Below are positions 45,296 through 55,717 of a stretch of 64,000 nucleotides of DNA, in pieces. The DNA is from Flavobacteriaceae bacterium. GTDB taxonomy: Bacteria > Bacteroidota > Bacteroidia > Flavobacteriales > Flavobacteriaceae. A program made the translations under genes and the position numbers. The stretch covers positions 1-64,000 of the forward strand of contig CANGIF010000006.1 of assembly GCA_947453885.1 (NCBI GenBank), given 5' to 3'. The number at the start of each line of letters is the position of its first letter. Position 1 is the stretch's first letter. Under the pieces are notes generated by a model. The model had not been told where the DNA came from. It saw nothing but the letters and a program-made list of their open reading frames with translations, and did no database searches.

Positions 45296-46840
45296 TTAGT
45301 TTTTAACTAATTTCAACACTTTAGAACCATTATCAGAAGTAACTGTAGCATAATAAACTCCGTTTGCTAATTCAGATCCATTAATAGTAACATTAGTACT
45401 ATTCGGATTTAAAACTTGAACTTGTTGCCCTAAAATATCAGTTAAAACAACAGAAGTTATTATGTTTTGATTTCCATCAATTTTCCAATCGTTATGTGCT
45501 GGATTAGGATAAACAACAAATTTAGCAATATCAAACTGTGAAGTACCTACTGTTCCTTTGTATAAATAAATATTATCTACATAAACAGTTCCTAAATTTG
45601 AAGTAATAATAAACTGAGTTAAATCTGTTCTTGTAGTATTGTTAGTCCAACTTGAAAAAGGAACATCAATTGACACCCATGTTCCTGGAACAATAGCTGG
45701 AGTTGTACCTGTATTAATATTTAATTCTAAAGCAGAAACTTCCGATGTTCCTCCACCCCATTGTGAAAATTTAGAATTGAAAACTTTTCCAATTAAATCG
45801 GTATTATCTGTCCAAAAATCCATGTGGAAGTTTGTAAATGAAGAAGCATCAAATCTATTAGTTATAAATTCTACTCCTAAAAAGTTTCCGAAATCAATTT
45901 TTTTAGTGTCGTTACCAAAAACCTGCATATCTGTATACGATGAATCATCCCATGTAGCTGACCAACTATCAATTGGAATATTAGTATAAGCATTACTAAA
46001 TAAAGAAATTACGTCTGATGCATTTCTTGAAGGTGGAGTTGGAGCAGCAAAAGTTGGTCCCATTACAACATAATTAACAGTGTACGTTTTAGTTACACTA
46101 CTATTTTGAGATGTAACAACTACTGTTGCTGTTCCAGGTACGCCTGTTGCTTGTGTAATTACTTTTGTAGCATTTGAATCGTTTGTTACTGCAGAAAGTT
46201 GTGGAACTCCAGTAAAACCTGCAGGAATACCAACCGTGTAAGCGTAAGTAGTTGCAGAGAAACCATTTACAGTTGTTCCATTAACTTGTAAATCACTTAA
46301 GAAAGCATCAGCACCAGCTACTGTAGCCGTTTTCCAAAAATACAAGTTGTCTAAAAAAATTGTACCACCAGTTCCATTATCAAATTTAAATTGAATAGTA
46401 TTTGACAAACTTCCTGTTATTCCTGTAACAGGAATATCCAATGACTGCCATGAACCAGGTACACTACTGATTGCATGAGGTACTTCTGGACCAGTACTAA
46501 TAACAAAAACTCTTGGAGCTTCAGAGTTAGTCCAAATATCTACGTGTAAATATTCCATTGTAGAAATATTTTGAGGTGTACTAGCCCAATCCGTTCCTTG
46601 ATAGTTGAAATTAGCATATTGTAAGGTATTATTCCCTGCAATTGCAACTTCAGTTGTAACAGTATTTTGACCCCAGTTTGGATTTGTATTTACACCAGAA
46701 ACATTAGTGTAAGCACTACCATAAATTGAAACAACATTAGCCGCACTTCGTGCAGGTGGTGTTGGAGCTGCTGTAGTTGGCGTTTGAGAAAAGCCAAAAT
46801 TTAAACAACTCAAAGAAAATAAAAGAATAATTTTTTTCAT
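45296..46840 (-). CDS. T9SS-exported protein with two related beta-sandwich domains
   Basis: From the ATG at 46840 this is 514 residues. It has a signal peptide (KKIILLFSLSCLNFGFSQ), a first domain (about 20-180), an Ig/cadherin-like linker of about 85 residues (LSDLQVNGTTVNGFSATTYA), a second domain (about 275-440) and a C-terminal type A sorting signal (about 440-514) opening FVVYPNPAHNDWKI. The two domains share PTPPxRxAxxVxSxxxxAYTN and a closing VDNIYLYK or LDNLYFWK. This looks like a substrate-binding jelly-roll of the kind found in polysaccharide-active proteins, but no catalytic domain is present. Confidence 0.85.
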   Translation of the reverse strand: MKKIILLFSLSCLNFGFSQTPTTAAPTPPARSAANVVSIYGSAYTNVSGVNTNPNWGQNTVTTEVAIAGNNTLQYANFNYQGTDWASTPQNISTMEYLHVDIWTNSEAPRVFVISTGPEVPHAISSVPGSWQSLDIPVTGITGSLSNTIQFKFDNGTGGTIFLDNLYFWKTATVAGADAFLSDLQVNGTTVNGFSATTYAYTVGIPAGFTGVPQLSAVTNDSNATKVITQATGVPGTATVVVTSQNSSVTKTYTVNYVVMGPTFAAPTPPSRNASDVISLFSNAYTNIPIDSWSATWDDSSYTDMQVFGNDTKKIDFGNFLGVEFITNRFDASSFTNFHMDFWTDNTDLIGKVFNSKFSQWGGGTSEVSALELNINTGTTPAIVPGTWVSIDVPFSSWTNNTTRTDLTQFIITSNLGTVYVDNIYLYKGTVGTSQFDIAKFVVYPNPAHNDWKIDGNQNIITSVVLTDILGQQVQVLNPNSTNVTINGSELANGVYYATVTSDNGSKVLKLVKN

Positions 46841-46879
46841 ACTATTTGATTTTTTAAGATTATAAACAAATTTATTCAA

Positions 46880-47257
46880 TATTATAACACAATACGATAA
46901 TCAAGCTATATAAAAACTATACAAGTATTCAGAATTAACAAATTAATCAATGCAAAATGCTACTATTAATAAAATAAAACTAGATTTTTTACGAGAACAT
47001 GTGTCAAAAACACATTTGATGTACTAATGTTGAGGTGTTTCTTGTGATAAAACTATAAAAAACAATTGTCATAATTTAATTTTAGTTATTAAAAAATGTA
47101 AAGTATCAATTTATAGTTTAAATGATTTCTCCTTACGTAGTAAATAATTAAAGTGTTTTTAAGAATTAACATAAAAAAACTACACTATCAATTTTTATGG
47201 TTTTGCTTAATTTAATTCTTTTTTGTAATTTGCTCGAATTCTTATACTATAAATATT
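46880..47257. other. AT-rich intergenic region upstream of alanine dehydrogenase
   Basis: No gene is supported. A small inverted repeat, ATGTGT-CAAAA-ACACAT, lies at 46999-47015. The 60 bases before 47258 presumably hold the promoter of the alanine dehydrogenase gene and the left part that of the secreted protein. Confidence 0.5.
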
Positions 47258-48451
47258 ATGGCTGTTACACCTTTTACAAAACACCAACTGCTTCCTCAAG
47301 AGGAAAAACTTGAAATTACGAAACATAAATGTGAATTGTTTATTGGAATTCCAAAAGAAACTAGCTATCAAGAACGCAGAATTTGTTTAACACCTGATGC
47401 CGTAAACTCATTAACATCAAACGGACACCGAATAATGTTAGAATCAGGAGCTGGAGAAAGTTCAAGTTATTCTGACAAAGATTATAGCGAGGCAGGTGCT
47501 GAAGTTACTCAAGATACAAAAAGAGTAATGAGTTGTCCTATAATTTTAAAGGTAGAACCACCTACTATGGAAGAAATTGAAATGATGAACCCTCAAACTA
47601 TCATTATTTCGGCAATTCAAATTAAAACAAGAAAAGCAGCCTATTTTGAAATGATGATGAAAAAGAAGATCACTGCTTTGGCATTCGAATATATTAAAGA
47701 TGAAGACGGTACCTACCCTGCTGTTAAATCCTTGAGCGAAATTGCTGGTGTTGCTTCTATTTTAATTGCCTCAGAATTAATGATAAACAACCAGTTTGGA
47801 AAAGGCTTACTTTTTGGAAACATAACAGGAGTTCCTCCTACTGAAGTAGTAATTATTGGAGCAGGAACTGTAGGAGAATTTGCAGCAAAAACAGCTATTG
47901 GTTTAGGAGCAAGTGTTAAATTGTTTGACAATTCTATTACTAAATTAAGGCGCTTACAAAATAATTTAAACCAAAGTATTTTTACATCTACAATTCAACC
48001 AAAAGCGCTTTTAAAAGCACTAAGAAGATGCGATGTTGCAATTGGCTGCATGAAAGGTAAAAACAGATCACCAGTGGTTGTAACTGAAACTATGGTAGAG
48101 CACATGAAAAAAGGTGCAGTTATTGTAGATGTTAGCATTGATACTGGTGGTTGTTTCGAAACATCGGAAATAACTACTCACGAAAAGCCAACTTTCATTA
48201 AAAATGAAGTAATTCATTATTGTGTACCCAATATCCCCTCTCGCTATTCAAAAACAGCATCTCTATCCATAAGCAACATTATAACCCCGTATTTACTTCA
48301 AATTGCTGAAGATGGTGGAATTGAACATGCCATTCGGTTTCATAAAGGCCTAAAAAACGGTGTCTATTTGTACCACGGAATATTAACAAAAAAAGCTATT
48401 GGTGATTGGTTTAACTTACCTGAAAGTGATATTAATTTAATTGTTTTTTAA
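47258..48451 (+). CDS. ald: Alanine dehydrogenase
   Basis: This 397-residue NAD enzyme turns alanine to pyruvate and ammonia. Motifs are the N-terminal GIPKETSYQERRICLTPDAV, the catalytic-side ILKVEPPTMEEI, and the Rossmann region VVIIGAGTVGEFAAKTAIGL (about 200-219). The last part ends in HKGLKNGVYLYHGILT. Bacteroidetes have this longer-tailed type. It is followed 68 bases later by a small DUF4258 gene, possibly on the same transcript. Confidence 0.92.
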   Translation: MAVTPFTKHQLLPQEEKLEITKHKCELFIGIPKETSYQERRICLTPDAVNSLTSNGHRIMLESGAGESSSYSDKDYSEAGAEVTQDTKRVMSCPIILKVEPPTMEEIEMMNPQTIIISAIQIKTRKAAYFEMMMKKKITALAFEYIKDEDGTYPAVKSLSEIAGVASILIASELMINNQFGKGLLFGNITGVPPTEVVIIGAGTVGEFAAKTAIGLGASVKLFDNSITKLRRLQNNLNQSIFTSTIQPKALLKALRRCDVAIGCMKGKNRSPVVVTETMVEHMKKGAVIVDVSIDTGGCFETSEITTHEKPTFIKNEVIHYCVPNIPSRYSKTASLSISNIITPYLLQIAEDGGIEHAIRFHKGLKNGVYLYHGILTKKAIGDWFNLPESDINLIVF

Positions 48452-48519
48452 CAACTAGTTATAGTCGTTTCGAGTTTCAAAAGAACTATTTTTGCACACT
48501 AATTTATATATATAAATAC

Positions 48520-48900
48520 ATGAAATTTACATACCGATTAGCCTATTATGCTTTTGGACTTTTAGTGGGTTCCTTATTTTTGAAAATGGTTTTAGATTTT
48601 ACAGGAAAAAAAGGACTTGATTTTTGTTATTTACCAAATTGTAGAGTATTAAAAAACATAAGAAATAAACCTTTTGATTTTTCTCCAAATGCAGAACAAA
48701 AAATAAATGCTAAATTTATTGATACAGCAGAGATTAAAGCTATTTTAACTAACGGTGATGTTGATTTCAGCAAAAGTAATAAACCGTATAAAGGAGGAAA
48801 ACTATACATTATTAACGGTATTAATAATAACAAGACTTCCATTAAATTGGAAGTTCTAAATTACGAAGAGAAAGCTGTATTAATTGATATTAAAAAATAA
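48520..48900 (+). CDS. DUF4258-domain membrane-anchored protein
   Basis: This 126-residue protein has one N-terminal membrane helix (YYAFGLLVGSLFLKMVLDF) and a soluble DUF4258 domain with CYLPNCRVLKNIRNKP. Function is unknown. The two cysteines in CYLPNC are seven bases of sequence apart at most and could bind metal or form a disulfide. It ends 5 bases before the ABC exporter gene and should be co-translated with it. Confidence 0.72.
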   Translation: MKFTYRLAYYAFGLLVGSLFLKMVLDFTGKKGLDFCYLPNCRVLKNIRNKPFDFSPNAEQKINAKFIDTAEIKAILTNGDVDFSKSNKPYKGGKLYIINGINNNKTSIKLEVLNYEEKAVLIDIKK

Positions 48901-48905
48901 AATTC

Positions 48906-50693
48906 ATGGCAAGATTTGAAGAAAATGATTTGCCTAAGGCAAAAATCACAGCTAATTCGCTCAATAAAGCCAAACAAATTTTTAAATATGCGGGTTCTCA
49001 TAAATGGAAATTTTATGTAGGATTAATTTTTCTTTTGCTAACTGGTGGAACAGCTTTGGCTTTTCCAAAATTAATGGGGATTCTAATTGATTGTGTTAAA
49101 AATAACAATGTTGTTCAAGCAGATAACATAGCAATTGGATTGGTTCTAATTCTATTGTTCCAGTCCATTTTTTCGTTTTTTAGATTATCCCTTTTTGTTG
49201 ATTTTACCGAAAACACTTTAGCTAATATTCGTTTAGAATTATATAGTAATTTGGTAAAATTACCAATGACTTTTTTTTCTCAAAAGCGTGTTGGCGAATT
49301 AAATAGCCGAATTAGTTCTGACATTACACAAATTCAGGATACTTTAACTTCAACAATTGCAGAATTTTTAAGACAATTTATTTTAATAATTGGTGGTGTC
49401 ATCCTTTTAGCAAGCGAAAGTTTAAAATTAACATTACTAATGCTTTCTGTTGTGCCACTTGTTGCTGTGGCAGCAGTAATTTTCGGACGTTTTATTCGAA
49501 AATATTCAAAAAAAGTACAAGATCATGTTGCCGAAAGTCAAATAATTGTTGAAGAAACAATGCAGGGAATTAGCATTGTTAAAGCATTTGCAAACGAATG
49601 GTATGAAGTAGCTCGATACAACGGAAAAATTAAGGAAGTAGTTCAATTGGCAATAAAGGGTGGGAAATACAGAGGTTATTTCGCGTCTTTTATCATTTTT
49701 TGTTTATTTGGATCGATAGTAGCAGTTGTTTGGTATGGTGTTCGGCTGAGTATTAGTGGAGAAATGAGTGTTGGACAATTAATTTCTTTTGTGTTGTATT
49801 CAACTTTTGTAGGAGCTTCTTTTGGAGGAATTGCAGAATTATATGCTCAAATTCAAAAAGCAATTGGAGCTACGGAACGGGTTTTCGAATTATTGGATGA
49901 AACACCCGAAAAAATAAGTACACATTCAAACAGTATTACAATTTCTAAAATACAAGGAAATGTTTCGTTTCAAAATGTTCAATTCAGTTATCCTTCTCGT
50001 CAAGAAATTCAAGTTTTAAAAGATGTAAGTTTTACTGCAAACTATGGACAAAAAATAGCCATTGTAGGACCAAGTGGCGCAGGAAAGTCAACTATATCCT
50101 CCCTTTTACTTCGATTTTATAATATTGAAGGAGGATCTATTTTAATTGATAATAAAAACATATACGATTTCGATTTAGAACAACTCAGAGGCAATATGAG
50201 TATTGTTCCGCAAGATGTAATTTTATTTGGTGGTACTATCAAAGAAAACATTGCTTATGGAAAACCAAATGCTACAGATGCTGAAATTATAATTGCTGCA
50301 AAACAAGCAAATGCTTACAATTTTATTGATAGCTTTCCAGAAAAATTTGAAACTTTAGTTGGTGAGCGAGGGATTAAACTTTCAGGAGGGCAAAGACAAC
50401 GAATTGCAATTGCTAGAGCATTATTAAAAAATCCAAGTATCTTAATTTTAGATGAAGCAACCTCTTCTTTAGACAGTGAAAGTGAAAAATTAGTACAAGA
50501 AGCATTGGAGGTTTTAATGGAAGGTAGAACTAGTATAATAATAGCTCACCGCTTATCTACTATACGTTCTGCAGATCAAATTTTAGTTTTAGATAACGGT
50601 ATTATTTCTGAAAAAGGCACTCACGATGAACTATTAAAACTAGAAAAAGGAGTATACAAAAACTTAAGTAATCTACAATTTACAAATTCTTAA
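48906..50693 (+). CDS. ABC exporter, fused permease and ATPase (MsbA-like)
   Basis: This 595-residue half-transporter has a six-helix transmembrane domain (about 40-330) and an ATPase domain. Walker A is GPSGAGKST (about 388), the signature is LSGGQRQRI and Walker B is ILILDEATSSLDSE. The layout is that of lipid and drug exporters of the MsbA/type IV family; the substrate is unknown. The DUF4258 gene precedes it by 5 bases. Confidence 0.92.
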   Translation: MARFEENDLPKAKITANSLNKAKQIFKYAGSHKWKFYVGLIFLLLTGGTALAFPKLMGILIDCVKNNNVVQADNIAIGLVLILLFQSIFSFFRLSLFVDFTENTLANIRLELYSNLVKLPMTFFSQKRVGELNSRISSDITQIQDTLTSTIAEFLRQFILIIGGVILLASESLKLTLLMLSVVPLVAVAAVIFGRFIRKYSKKVQDHVAESQIIVEETMQGISIVKAFANEWYEVARYNGKIKEVVQLAIKGGKYRGYFASFIIFCLFGSIVAVVWYGVRLSISGEMSVGQLISFVLYSTFVGASFGGIAELYAQIQKAIGATERVFELLDETPEKISTHSNSITISKIQGNVSFQNVQFSYPSRQEIQVLKDVSFTANYGQKIAIVGPSGAGKSTISSLLLRFYNIEGGSILIDNKNIYDFDLEQLRGNMSIVPQDVILFGGTIKENIAYGKPNATDAEIIIAAKQANAYNFIDSFPEKFETLVGERGIKLSGGQRQRIAIARALLKNPSILILDEATSSLDSESEKLVQEALEVLMEGRTSIIIAHRLSTIRSADQILVLDNGIISEKGTHDELLKLEKGVYKNLSNLQFTNS

Positions 50694-50744
50694 ACACATT
50701 TTACAAAGTAGTTTTTTATTTTGTAAAACATAAAATCAACATAC

Positions 50745-51581
50745 ATGTCAAACATCTATTTAGGCTACCATTTCAATATTGAACCCAAAGAATTAGGATC
50801 TGAAATTTTAGTTGCAGAATTAGGAGAACTTCCTTTTGAAAGTTTTATTGAAACCGAATTTGGTTTAACAGCTTACATTCAAAAACAATTTTGGACCGAA
50901 TCAATTTTAGAGGATATTTATATTTTAAATTCACCAGAATTTACTATCAGCTATACATTTGAAGAAATAGAACAAGTGAATTGGAACGAAGAATGGGAAA
51001 AGAACTTTAATCCTATAGATGTTGACGGTAAATGTCACGTTAGAGCACCATTTCATCCCAAAACTGACGCTGAATTTGACATTGTCATTGAACCTAAAAT
51101 GAGTTTTGGCACTGGGCATCATGAAACAACACATATGATGATTCAACATTTATTAACCATGGAAGTAGCTGGTCTAAAAACCTTAGACATGGGTTGTGGA
51201 ACTGCAATTTTAGCAATTTTAGCTGAAATGAAAGGTGCAAATCCAATTGACGCAATTGACATTGACAATTGGTGCTATTTAAATTCAATTGAAAATGCCC
51301 AAAGAAACAAGTGCACTAAAATTAGTGTTTATGAAGGAGATGCTACACTCTTAGTAAACAAACAATACGATTTAATTATTGCCAATATCAATCGAAACAT
51401 TCTCTTAAGTGACATGAAATCCTATGCTAAAAGTTTACTTCCAAAAGGAACTATTTTATTAAGTGGTTTTTATGAAGAAGATATTGCTACTATTAATACT
51501 TCTTGTACTGAAAACGGTTTAGTATTTCAAAATAAACTTTCAAGAAATAATTGGGTAGCTTTAAAATACCATAAAGTATAA
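50745..51581 (+). CDS. prmA: Ribosomal protein L11 methyltransferase
   Basis: This 278-residue SAM-dependent enzyme methylates ribosomal protein L11. The core motifs are FGTGHHETTHMMIQ (about 120-133), LDMGCGTAILAIL (about 146-158) and DLIIANINRNILL (about 207-219), in the order expected. The N-terminal domain that recognises L11 is present. It is followed 19 bases later by clpS. Confidence 0.93.
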   Translation: MSNIYLGYHFNIEPKELGSEILVAELGELPFESFIETEFGLTAYIQKQFWTESILEDIYILNSPEFTISYTFEEIEQVNWNEEWEKNFNPIDVDGKCHVRAPFHPKTDAEFDIVIEPKMSFGTGHHETTHMMIQHLLTMEVAGLKTLDMGCGTAILAILAEMKGANPIDAIDIDNWCYLNSIENAQRNKCTKISVYEGDATLLVNKQYDLIIANINRNILLSDMKSYAKSLLPKGTILLSGFYEEDIATINTSCTENGLVFQNKLSRNNWVALKYHKV

Positions 51582-51600
51582 CTATTAATAAACTTAATTC

Positions 51601-51876
51601 ATGAGTACAAAAGAACAAGTATTAGAAAAGGTATTAATTAAAGAAAAAATTAGTACTAACAATGAAATTGTTTTATATAACGATGATGTAAACACATTTG
51701 ATTATGTCATAGAAACTTTAATAGAAGTTTGTAATCATTCTGAAATTCAGGCGGAACAATGTGCAATTTTAGTACATTATAAAGGAAAATGTACCGTAAA
51801 AACTGGAAACTTAAAGGAACTTAAACCACAATGTAGTCAACTTTTAGAAGCTGGATTAAGTGCGGAAATAGTATAG
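51601..51876 (+). CDS. clpS: ATP-dependent Clp protease adaptor ClpS
   Basis: This 91-residue adaptor brings substrates with N-terminal degrons to ClpAP. The central IVLYNDDVNTFDYVIETLIE (about 20-39), followed by CNHSEIQAEQCAILVHYKGK, is the family pattern. It follows prmA closely on the same strand. A strong terminator ends the unit before the convergent clpB. Confidence 0.92.
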   Translation: MSTKEQVLEKVLIKEKISTNNEIVLYNDDVNTFDYVIETLIEVCNHSEIQAEQCAILVHYKGKCTVKTGNLKELKPQCSQLLEAGLSAEIV

Positions 51877-51896
51877 CTTTAGCATGTTTACTATTC

Positions 51897-51945
51897 ATAA
51901 AAAAAAGGGGGAAACTTAAATTATAAGTCAAACCCCTTTTTTTTG
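51897..51945. terminator. Bidirectional terminator between clpS and clpB
   Basis: AAAAAAAAGGGGGAAACTTA pairs with TAAGTCAAACCCCTTTTTTT around AATTA, with two small mismatches. The A and T tracts on both sides suit both the plus-strand and the minus-strand gene. Confidence 0.85.
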
Positions 51946-51997
51946 ACACTATCCCAAAAAGTGTGTAAAGTTAAAAATTTTAAGACGATTTTTTTTC

Positions 51998-54616
51998 TTA
52001 TTTAATGTTTGTTTCAATTAATGTACTTTGATTTCTAAACACCAATTGTCCAGCAAAACTATCCAGCAAAATGATGCTTTCCGTGGCAATATTCCCTGCA
52101 AGAATTTCTTTTGAAAGTTGATTTAAAACTTCTCTTTGTATCACTCTTTTAACAGGTCGTGCCCCAAATTGTGAATCGAATCCTTTTTTTGCTAAATACG
52201 ATATTGCTTCTGGTGTTGCATCCATTGTAATGTGCTGTTGCGCTATCATTTTAATTACACTTTTCAATTGAATACCTACTATCTCTTTAATATCTTCCGC
52301 TGTTAAAGGAGAAAATAGTACTATTTCATCAATTCTATTAATAAATTCTGGTCTAACAGTTTGCTTAAGTAAACCCAGTACTTCTACTTTGGCTGCCTCG
52401 GTTACTGCTTCAATTGTTCCTCCTTTAAGGTTTTCAAATTTTTCTTGAATAATTGTACTTCCCATATTTGAAGTCATGATGATTATGGTATTTTTAAAAT
52501 CAGCTAATCTTCCTTTATTATCAGTTAATCTTCCTTCGTCTAAAACTTGAAGCAAAATATTAAAAGTATCAGGATGTGCTTTTTCAATTTCATCTAATAA
52601 AATAACAGAATAAGGTTTTCTTCTAACAGCTTCAGTTAATTGTCCGCCTTCATCGTATCCAACATATCCTGGAGGCGCACCAACTAATCTGCTTACACTA
52701 TGACGCTCCTGATATTCACTCATGTCTATTCGAGTCAAAGCATTTTCATCGTCAAACAAATACTCTGCTAAAGCTTTTGCTAATTCTGTTTTCCCAACAC
52801 CAGTTGTACCTAAAAATAAAAAAGTTCCTATTGGTTTTTTCATATCTTGTAAGCCAGCTCTACTTCTTCTCACAGCATCACTAACTGCTTCTATTGCTTC
52901 TTTTTGACCAACAACTCTTTGTTGTAATTCTGCTTCCAGATTCAATAATTTTTCTCGTTCACCTTGTAACATTTTGGTAATTGGAATTCCTGTCCATTTA
53001 GCAACAACTTCTGCTATGTCTTCTCTTGTAACTTCTTCTTTAATCAAAGAAGTACCAGCTTGGTTTTCTTGTAACTTTTTTTGTAATTGTTCCAATTTGG
53101 TTTGTGCTTCTTTTATTTTCCCATATCTTATTTCAGCTACTTTTCCATAATCGCCTTCTCTTTCTGCGCGTTCTGCTTCGTACTTATAATCTTCTATGTC
53201 TTTTTTTTCAGCCTGAATAGCATCTACTACATCTTTTTCAGATTTCCATTTGGTAAAAATTTCATTTCGATCTTCTTTTAAATTAGCTAAATCCATGCCT
53301 AAAATTTTAAGCTTGTTTTGATCGTTCTCTCTTTTTATAGCCTCAATTTCAATTTCTAATTGCATGATTTTTCTATCTAGAACATCTAATTCTTCGGGTT
53401 TAGAATTAATTTCCATTCTTAATTTAGATGCAGCTTCATCTATTAAATCAATTGCTTTATCTGGAAGAAAACGATTTGTAATATAACGTTGCGACAGTTC
53501 AACAGCAGCAATAATTGCTTCGTCTTTAATTTGTACTTTATGATGCGTTTCGTATTTTTCTTTTATCCCTCTAAGAATCGATATTGCACTCTCTGTATCA
53601 GGCTCGTCTATCAAAATTTTCTGAAAACGACGTTCTAATGCTTTGTCTTTCTCAAAATATTTTTGATATTCATCAAGAGTAGTGGCTCCAATTGCTCTTA
53701 ATTCACCTCGAGCCAATGCAGGTTTTAAAATATTGGCTGCGTCCATCGCACCTTCACCTCCACCTGCTCCCACTAAAGTATGAATTTCATCTATAAAAAG
53801 CACAATATCACCCTCAGATGCTGTTACTTCTTTAACCACTGCTTTTAAACGCTCTTCAAATTCTCCTTTGTATTTAGCACCAGCAATTAAAGCACCCATA
53901 TCTAGAGAAAAGATAATTTTACCTTTTAAATTTTCGGGCACGTCACCATCAACAATTCTGTGCGCAAGTCCTTCTGCAATCGCTGTTTTTCCTACTCCAG
54001 GCTCACCTATAAGTATTGGATTATTTTTTGTTCTTCGAGTTAATATTTGCAAAACCCTTCTAATCTCTTCGTCTCTACCAATGACTGGGTCTAGTTTTCC
54101 ATTTTTTGCTAAATTGTTCAAATTTTTAGCATATTTATTCAAGGCATTATAAGTCTCTTCTGCTGATGCTGAAGTAACTCTTTCGCCTTTCCTGATTTCA
54201 TCAATTGCAGCAATTAGTTCTTTTTCAGTAACTCCTTGATCTTTTAAAATTTGTGCTACTTTACTTTTTGATTTAAAAATAGCTAGTAACAAATGTTCAA
54301 TCGATACAAACTCATCATTTCTGTTTTTAGCAATAGCATTAGCTTCTGCTATAGTTTTATTTGCCTCTCTTGATAACAAAACATCACTTCCTGAAACTTT
54401 TGGAAAACTTTGTAAGGTACTTTCTAAAATTTTTTTGAAAAGTGCTACATTTACATTTAGTTTATTTAAAATAAATGGTGTAACATTTTCGTCTACTTCA
54501 AGAATACCTTTAAAAATATGCTCATTTTCAATCTGTTGTTGACCATAACTTTGTGTAATCAGATGTGCTTGTTGCAACGCCTCTTGCGACTTTATTGTAA
54601 AATTATTTAGTTTCAT
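51998..54616 (-). CDS. clpB: ATP-dependent chaperone ClpB
   Basis: This 872-residue disaggregase works with DnaK to rescue aggregated proteins. Domains in order are the N domain (about 1-145), the first AAA+ domain with GEPGVGKTA (about 205) and Walker [14 protein letters not shown], the coiled-coil middle domain (about 400-530) and the second AAA+ domain with GTTGVGKTE (about 606) and [14 protein letters not shown]. The length is standard. Confidence 0.97.
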   Translation of the reverse strand: MKLNNFTIKSQEALQQAHLITQSYGQQQIENEHIFKGILEVDENVTPFILNKLNVNVALFKKILESTLQSFPKVSGSDVLLSREANKTIAEANAIAKNRNDEFVSIEHLLLAIFKSKSKVAQILKDQGVTEKELIAAIDEIRKGERVTSASAEETYNALNKYAKNLNNLAKNGKLDPVIGRDEEIRRVLQILTRRTKNNPILIGEPGVGKTAIAEGLAHRIVDGDVPENLKGKIIFSLDMGALIAGAKYKGEFEERLKAVVKEVTASEGDIVLFIDEIHTLVGAGGGEGAMDAANILKPALARGELRAIGATTLDEYQKYFEKDKALERRFQKILIDEPDTESAISILRGIKEKYETHHKVQIKDEAIIAAVELSQRYITNRFLPDKAIDLIDEAASKLRMEINSKPEELDVLDRKIMQLEIEIEAIKRENDQNKLKILGMDLANLKEDRNEIFTKWKSEKDVVDAIQAEKKDIEDYKYEAERAEREGDYGKVAEIRYGKIKEAQTKLEQLQKKLQENQAGTSLIKEEVTREDIAEVVAKWTGIPITKMLQGEREKLLNLEAELQQRVVGQKEAIEAVSDAVRRSRAGLQDMKKPIGTFLFLGTTGVGKTELAKALAEYLFDDENALTRIDMSEYQERHSVSRLVGAPPGYVGYDEGGQLTEAVRRKPYSVILLDEIEKAHPDTFNILLQVLDEGRLTDNKGRLADFKNTIIIMTSNMGSTIIQEKFENLKGGTIEAVTEAAKVEVLGLLKQTVRPEFINRIDEIVLFSPLTAEDIKEIVGIQLKSVIKMIAQQHITMDATPEAISYLAKKGFDSQFGARPVKRVIQREVLNQLSKEILAGNIATESIILLDSFAGQLVFRNQSTLIETNIK

Positions 54617-54756
54617 TTGTTTTTAATTTAGCTTTAAGTATTGTTTTTTTGAATGTTCAATTTACATTCCAACTTTACACATACGTCATTTTGTCCTTTA
54701 AATACTGATTAAAAAACTGTAAATTGTCAAAATGTCGCAATTAATTGAGCGTAAAA

Positions 54757-54790
54757 CAAAAAAAATCCCCATTTGTGAAAATGAGGATTA
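54757..54790 (-). terminator. Terminator of menB
   Basis: On the minus strand AATCCTCATTT pairs with AAATGGGGATT around TCAC, followed by a run of eight Ts. It lies 20 bases after the menB stop. Confidence 0.8.
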
Positions 54791-54809
54791 AACAATAACT
54801 TTTATCTCT

Positions 54810-55649
54810 TTAAGGCAACCATTTCTTTTCAAAGTTAGGCTTCCTTTTTTCTAAAAAAGCATCTCTACCTTCCTTTGCTTCTTCTGTCATATAAGCAAGT
54901 CGAGTAGCTTCTCCTGCAAATACTTGTTGTCCAACCATGCCATCGTCTGTTAAATTCATAGCAAATTTCAACATTTTTATTGATGTGGGCGATTTAGCTA
55001 AAATTTCCTGAGCCCATTCAAAAGCAGTCTTTTCCAATTCATCATGAGGAACAACTGCATTTACCATTCCCATTTCAAAAGCTTCTTGAGCAGAATAATT
55101 TCTGCCTAAAAAAAAAATTTCTCTTGCTTTTTTTTGTCCAACCATTTTGGCTAAATAAGCCGAACCATAACCTCCATCAAAACTAGTTACATCGGCATCC
55201 GTTTGTTTAAAAATAGCATGTTCCTTGCTAGCCAAAGTCAAATCACAAACAACATGTAAACTATGACCTCCACCAACAGACCAACCTGGTACCACACAAA
55301 TTACAGCTTTTGGCATAAATCGTATAAGTCGTTGAACGTCTAAAATATTCAAACGATGATAGCCATCTTCACCTACATAACCTTGATTTCCTCTTGCTTT
55401 TTGATCGCCTCCGCTACAAAAAGACCAAACTCCATCTTTTGAACTTGGTCCTTCAGCAGAAAGTAAAACCACACCAATTGATGTGTCTTCTTGGGCATCA
55501 TGAAAGGCTTCTAACAATTCTGCAGTAGTCTTAGGACGAAATGCATTACGAACATCTGGCCTGTTAAAAGCAATTCTAGCAACACCATCACATTTTTTAT
55601 AGGTAATATCTTCAAAAGATTTTACTGTTTTCCAATTTATCATAATCAA
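54810..55649 (-). CDS. menB: 1,4-dihydroxy-2-naphthoyl-CoA synthase
   Basis: This 279-residue crotonase-fold enzyme closes the second ring in menaquinone synthesis. Diagnostic segments are INWKTVKSFEDITYKKCDGV, DGVWSFCSGGDQKARGNQGY, VPGWSVGGGHSLHVVCDLTL and DADVTSFDGGYGSAYLAKMV. The end FLEKRKPNFEKKWLP is also standard. Two in-frame ATGs, at 55649 and 55643, are possible starts. No other men gene is adjacent. Confidence 0.96.
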   Translation of the reverse strand: MIMINWKTVKSFEDITYKKCDGVARIAFNRPDVRNAFRPKTTAELLEAFHDAQEDTSIGVVLLSAEGPSSKDGVWSFCSGGDQKARGNQGYVGEDGYHRLNILDVQRLIRFMPKAVICVVPGWSVGGGHSLHVVCDLTLASKEHAIFKQTDADVTSFDGGYGSAYLAKMVGQKKAREIFFLGRNYSAQEAFEMGMVNAVVPHDELEKTAFEWAQEILAKSPTSIKMLKFAMNLTDDGMVGQQVFAGEATRLAYMTEEAKEGRDAFLEKRKPNFEKKWLP

Positions 55650-55717
55650 ATTTGTATTATTTTAGCGTAAATTTACTACTTTTTAATTTTTAAGATACCA
55701 ATCACAAATATTAAACT

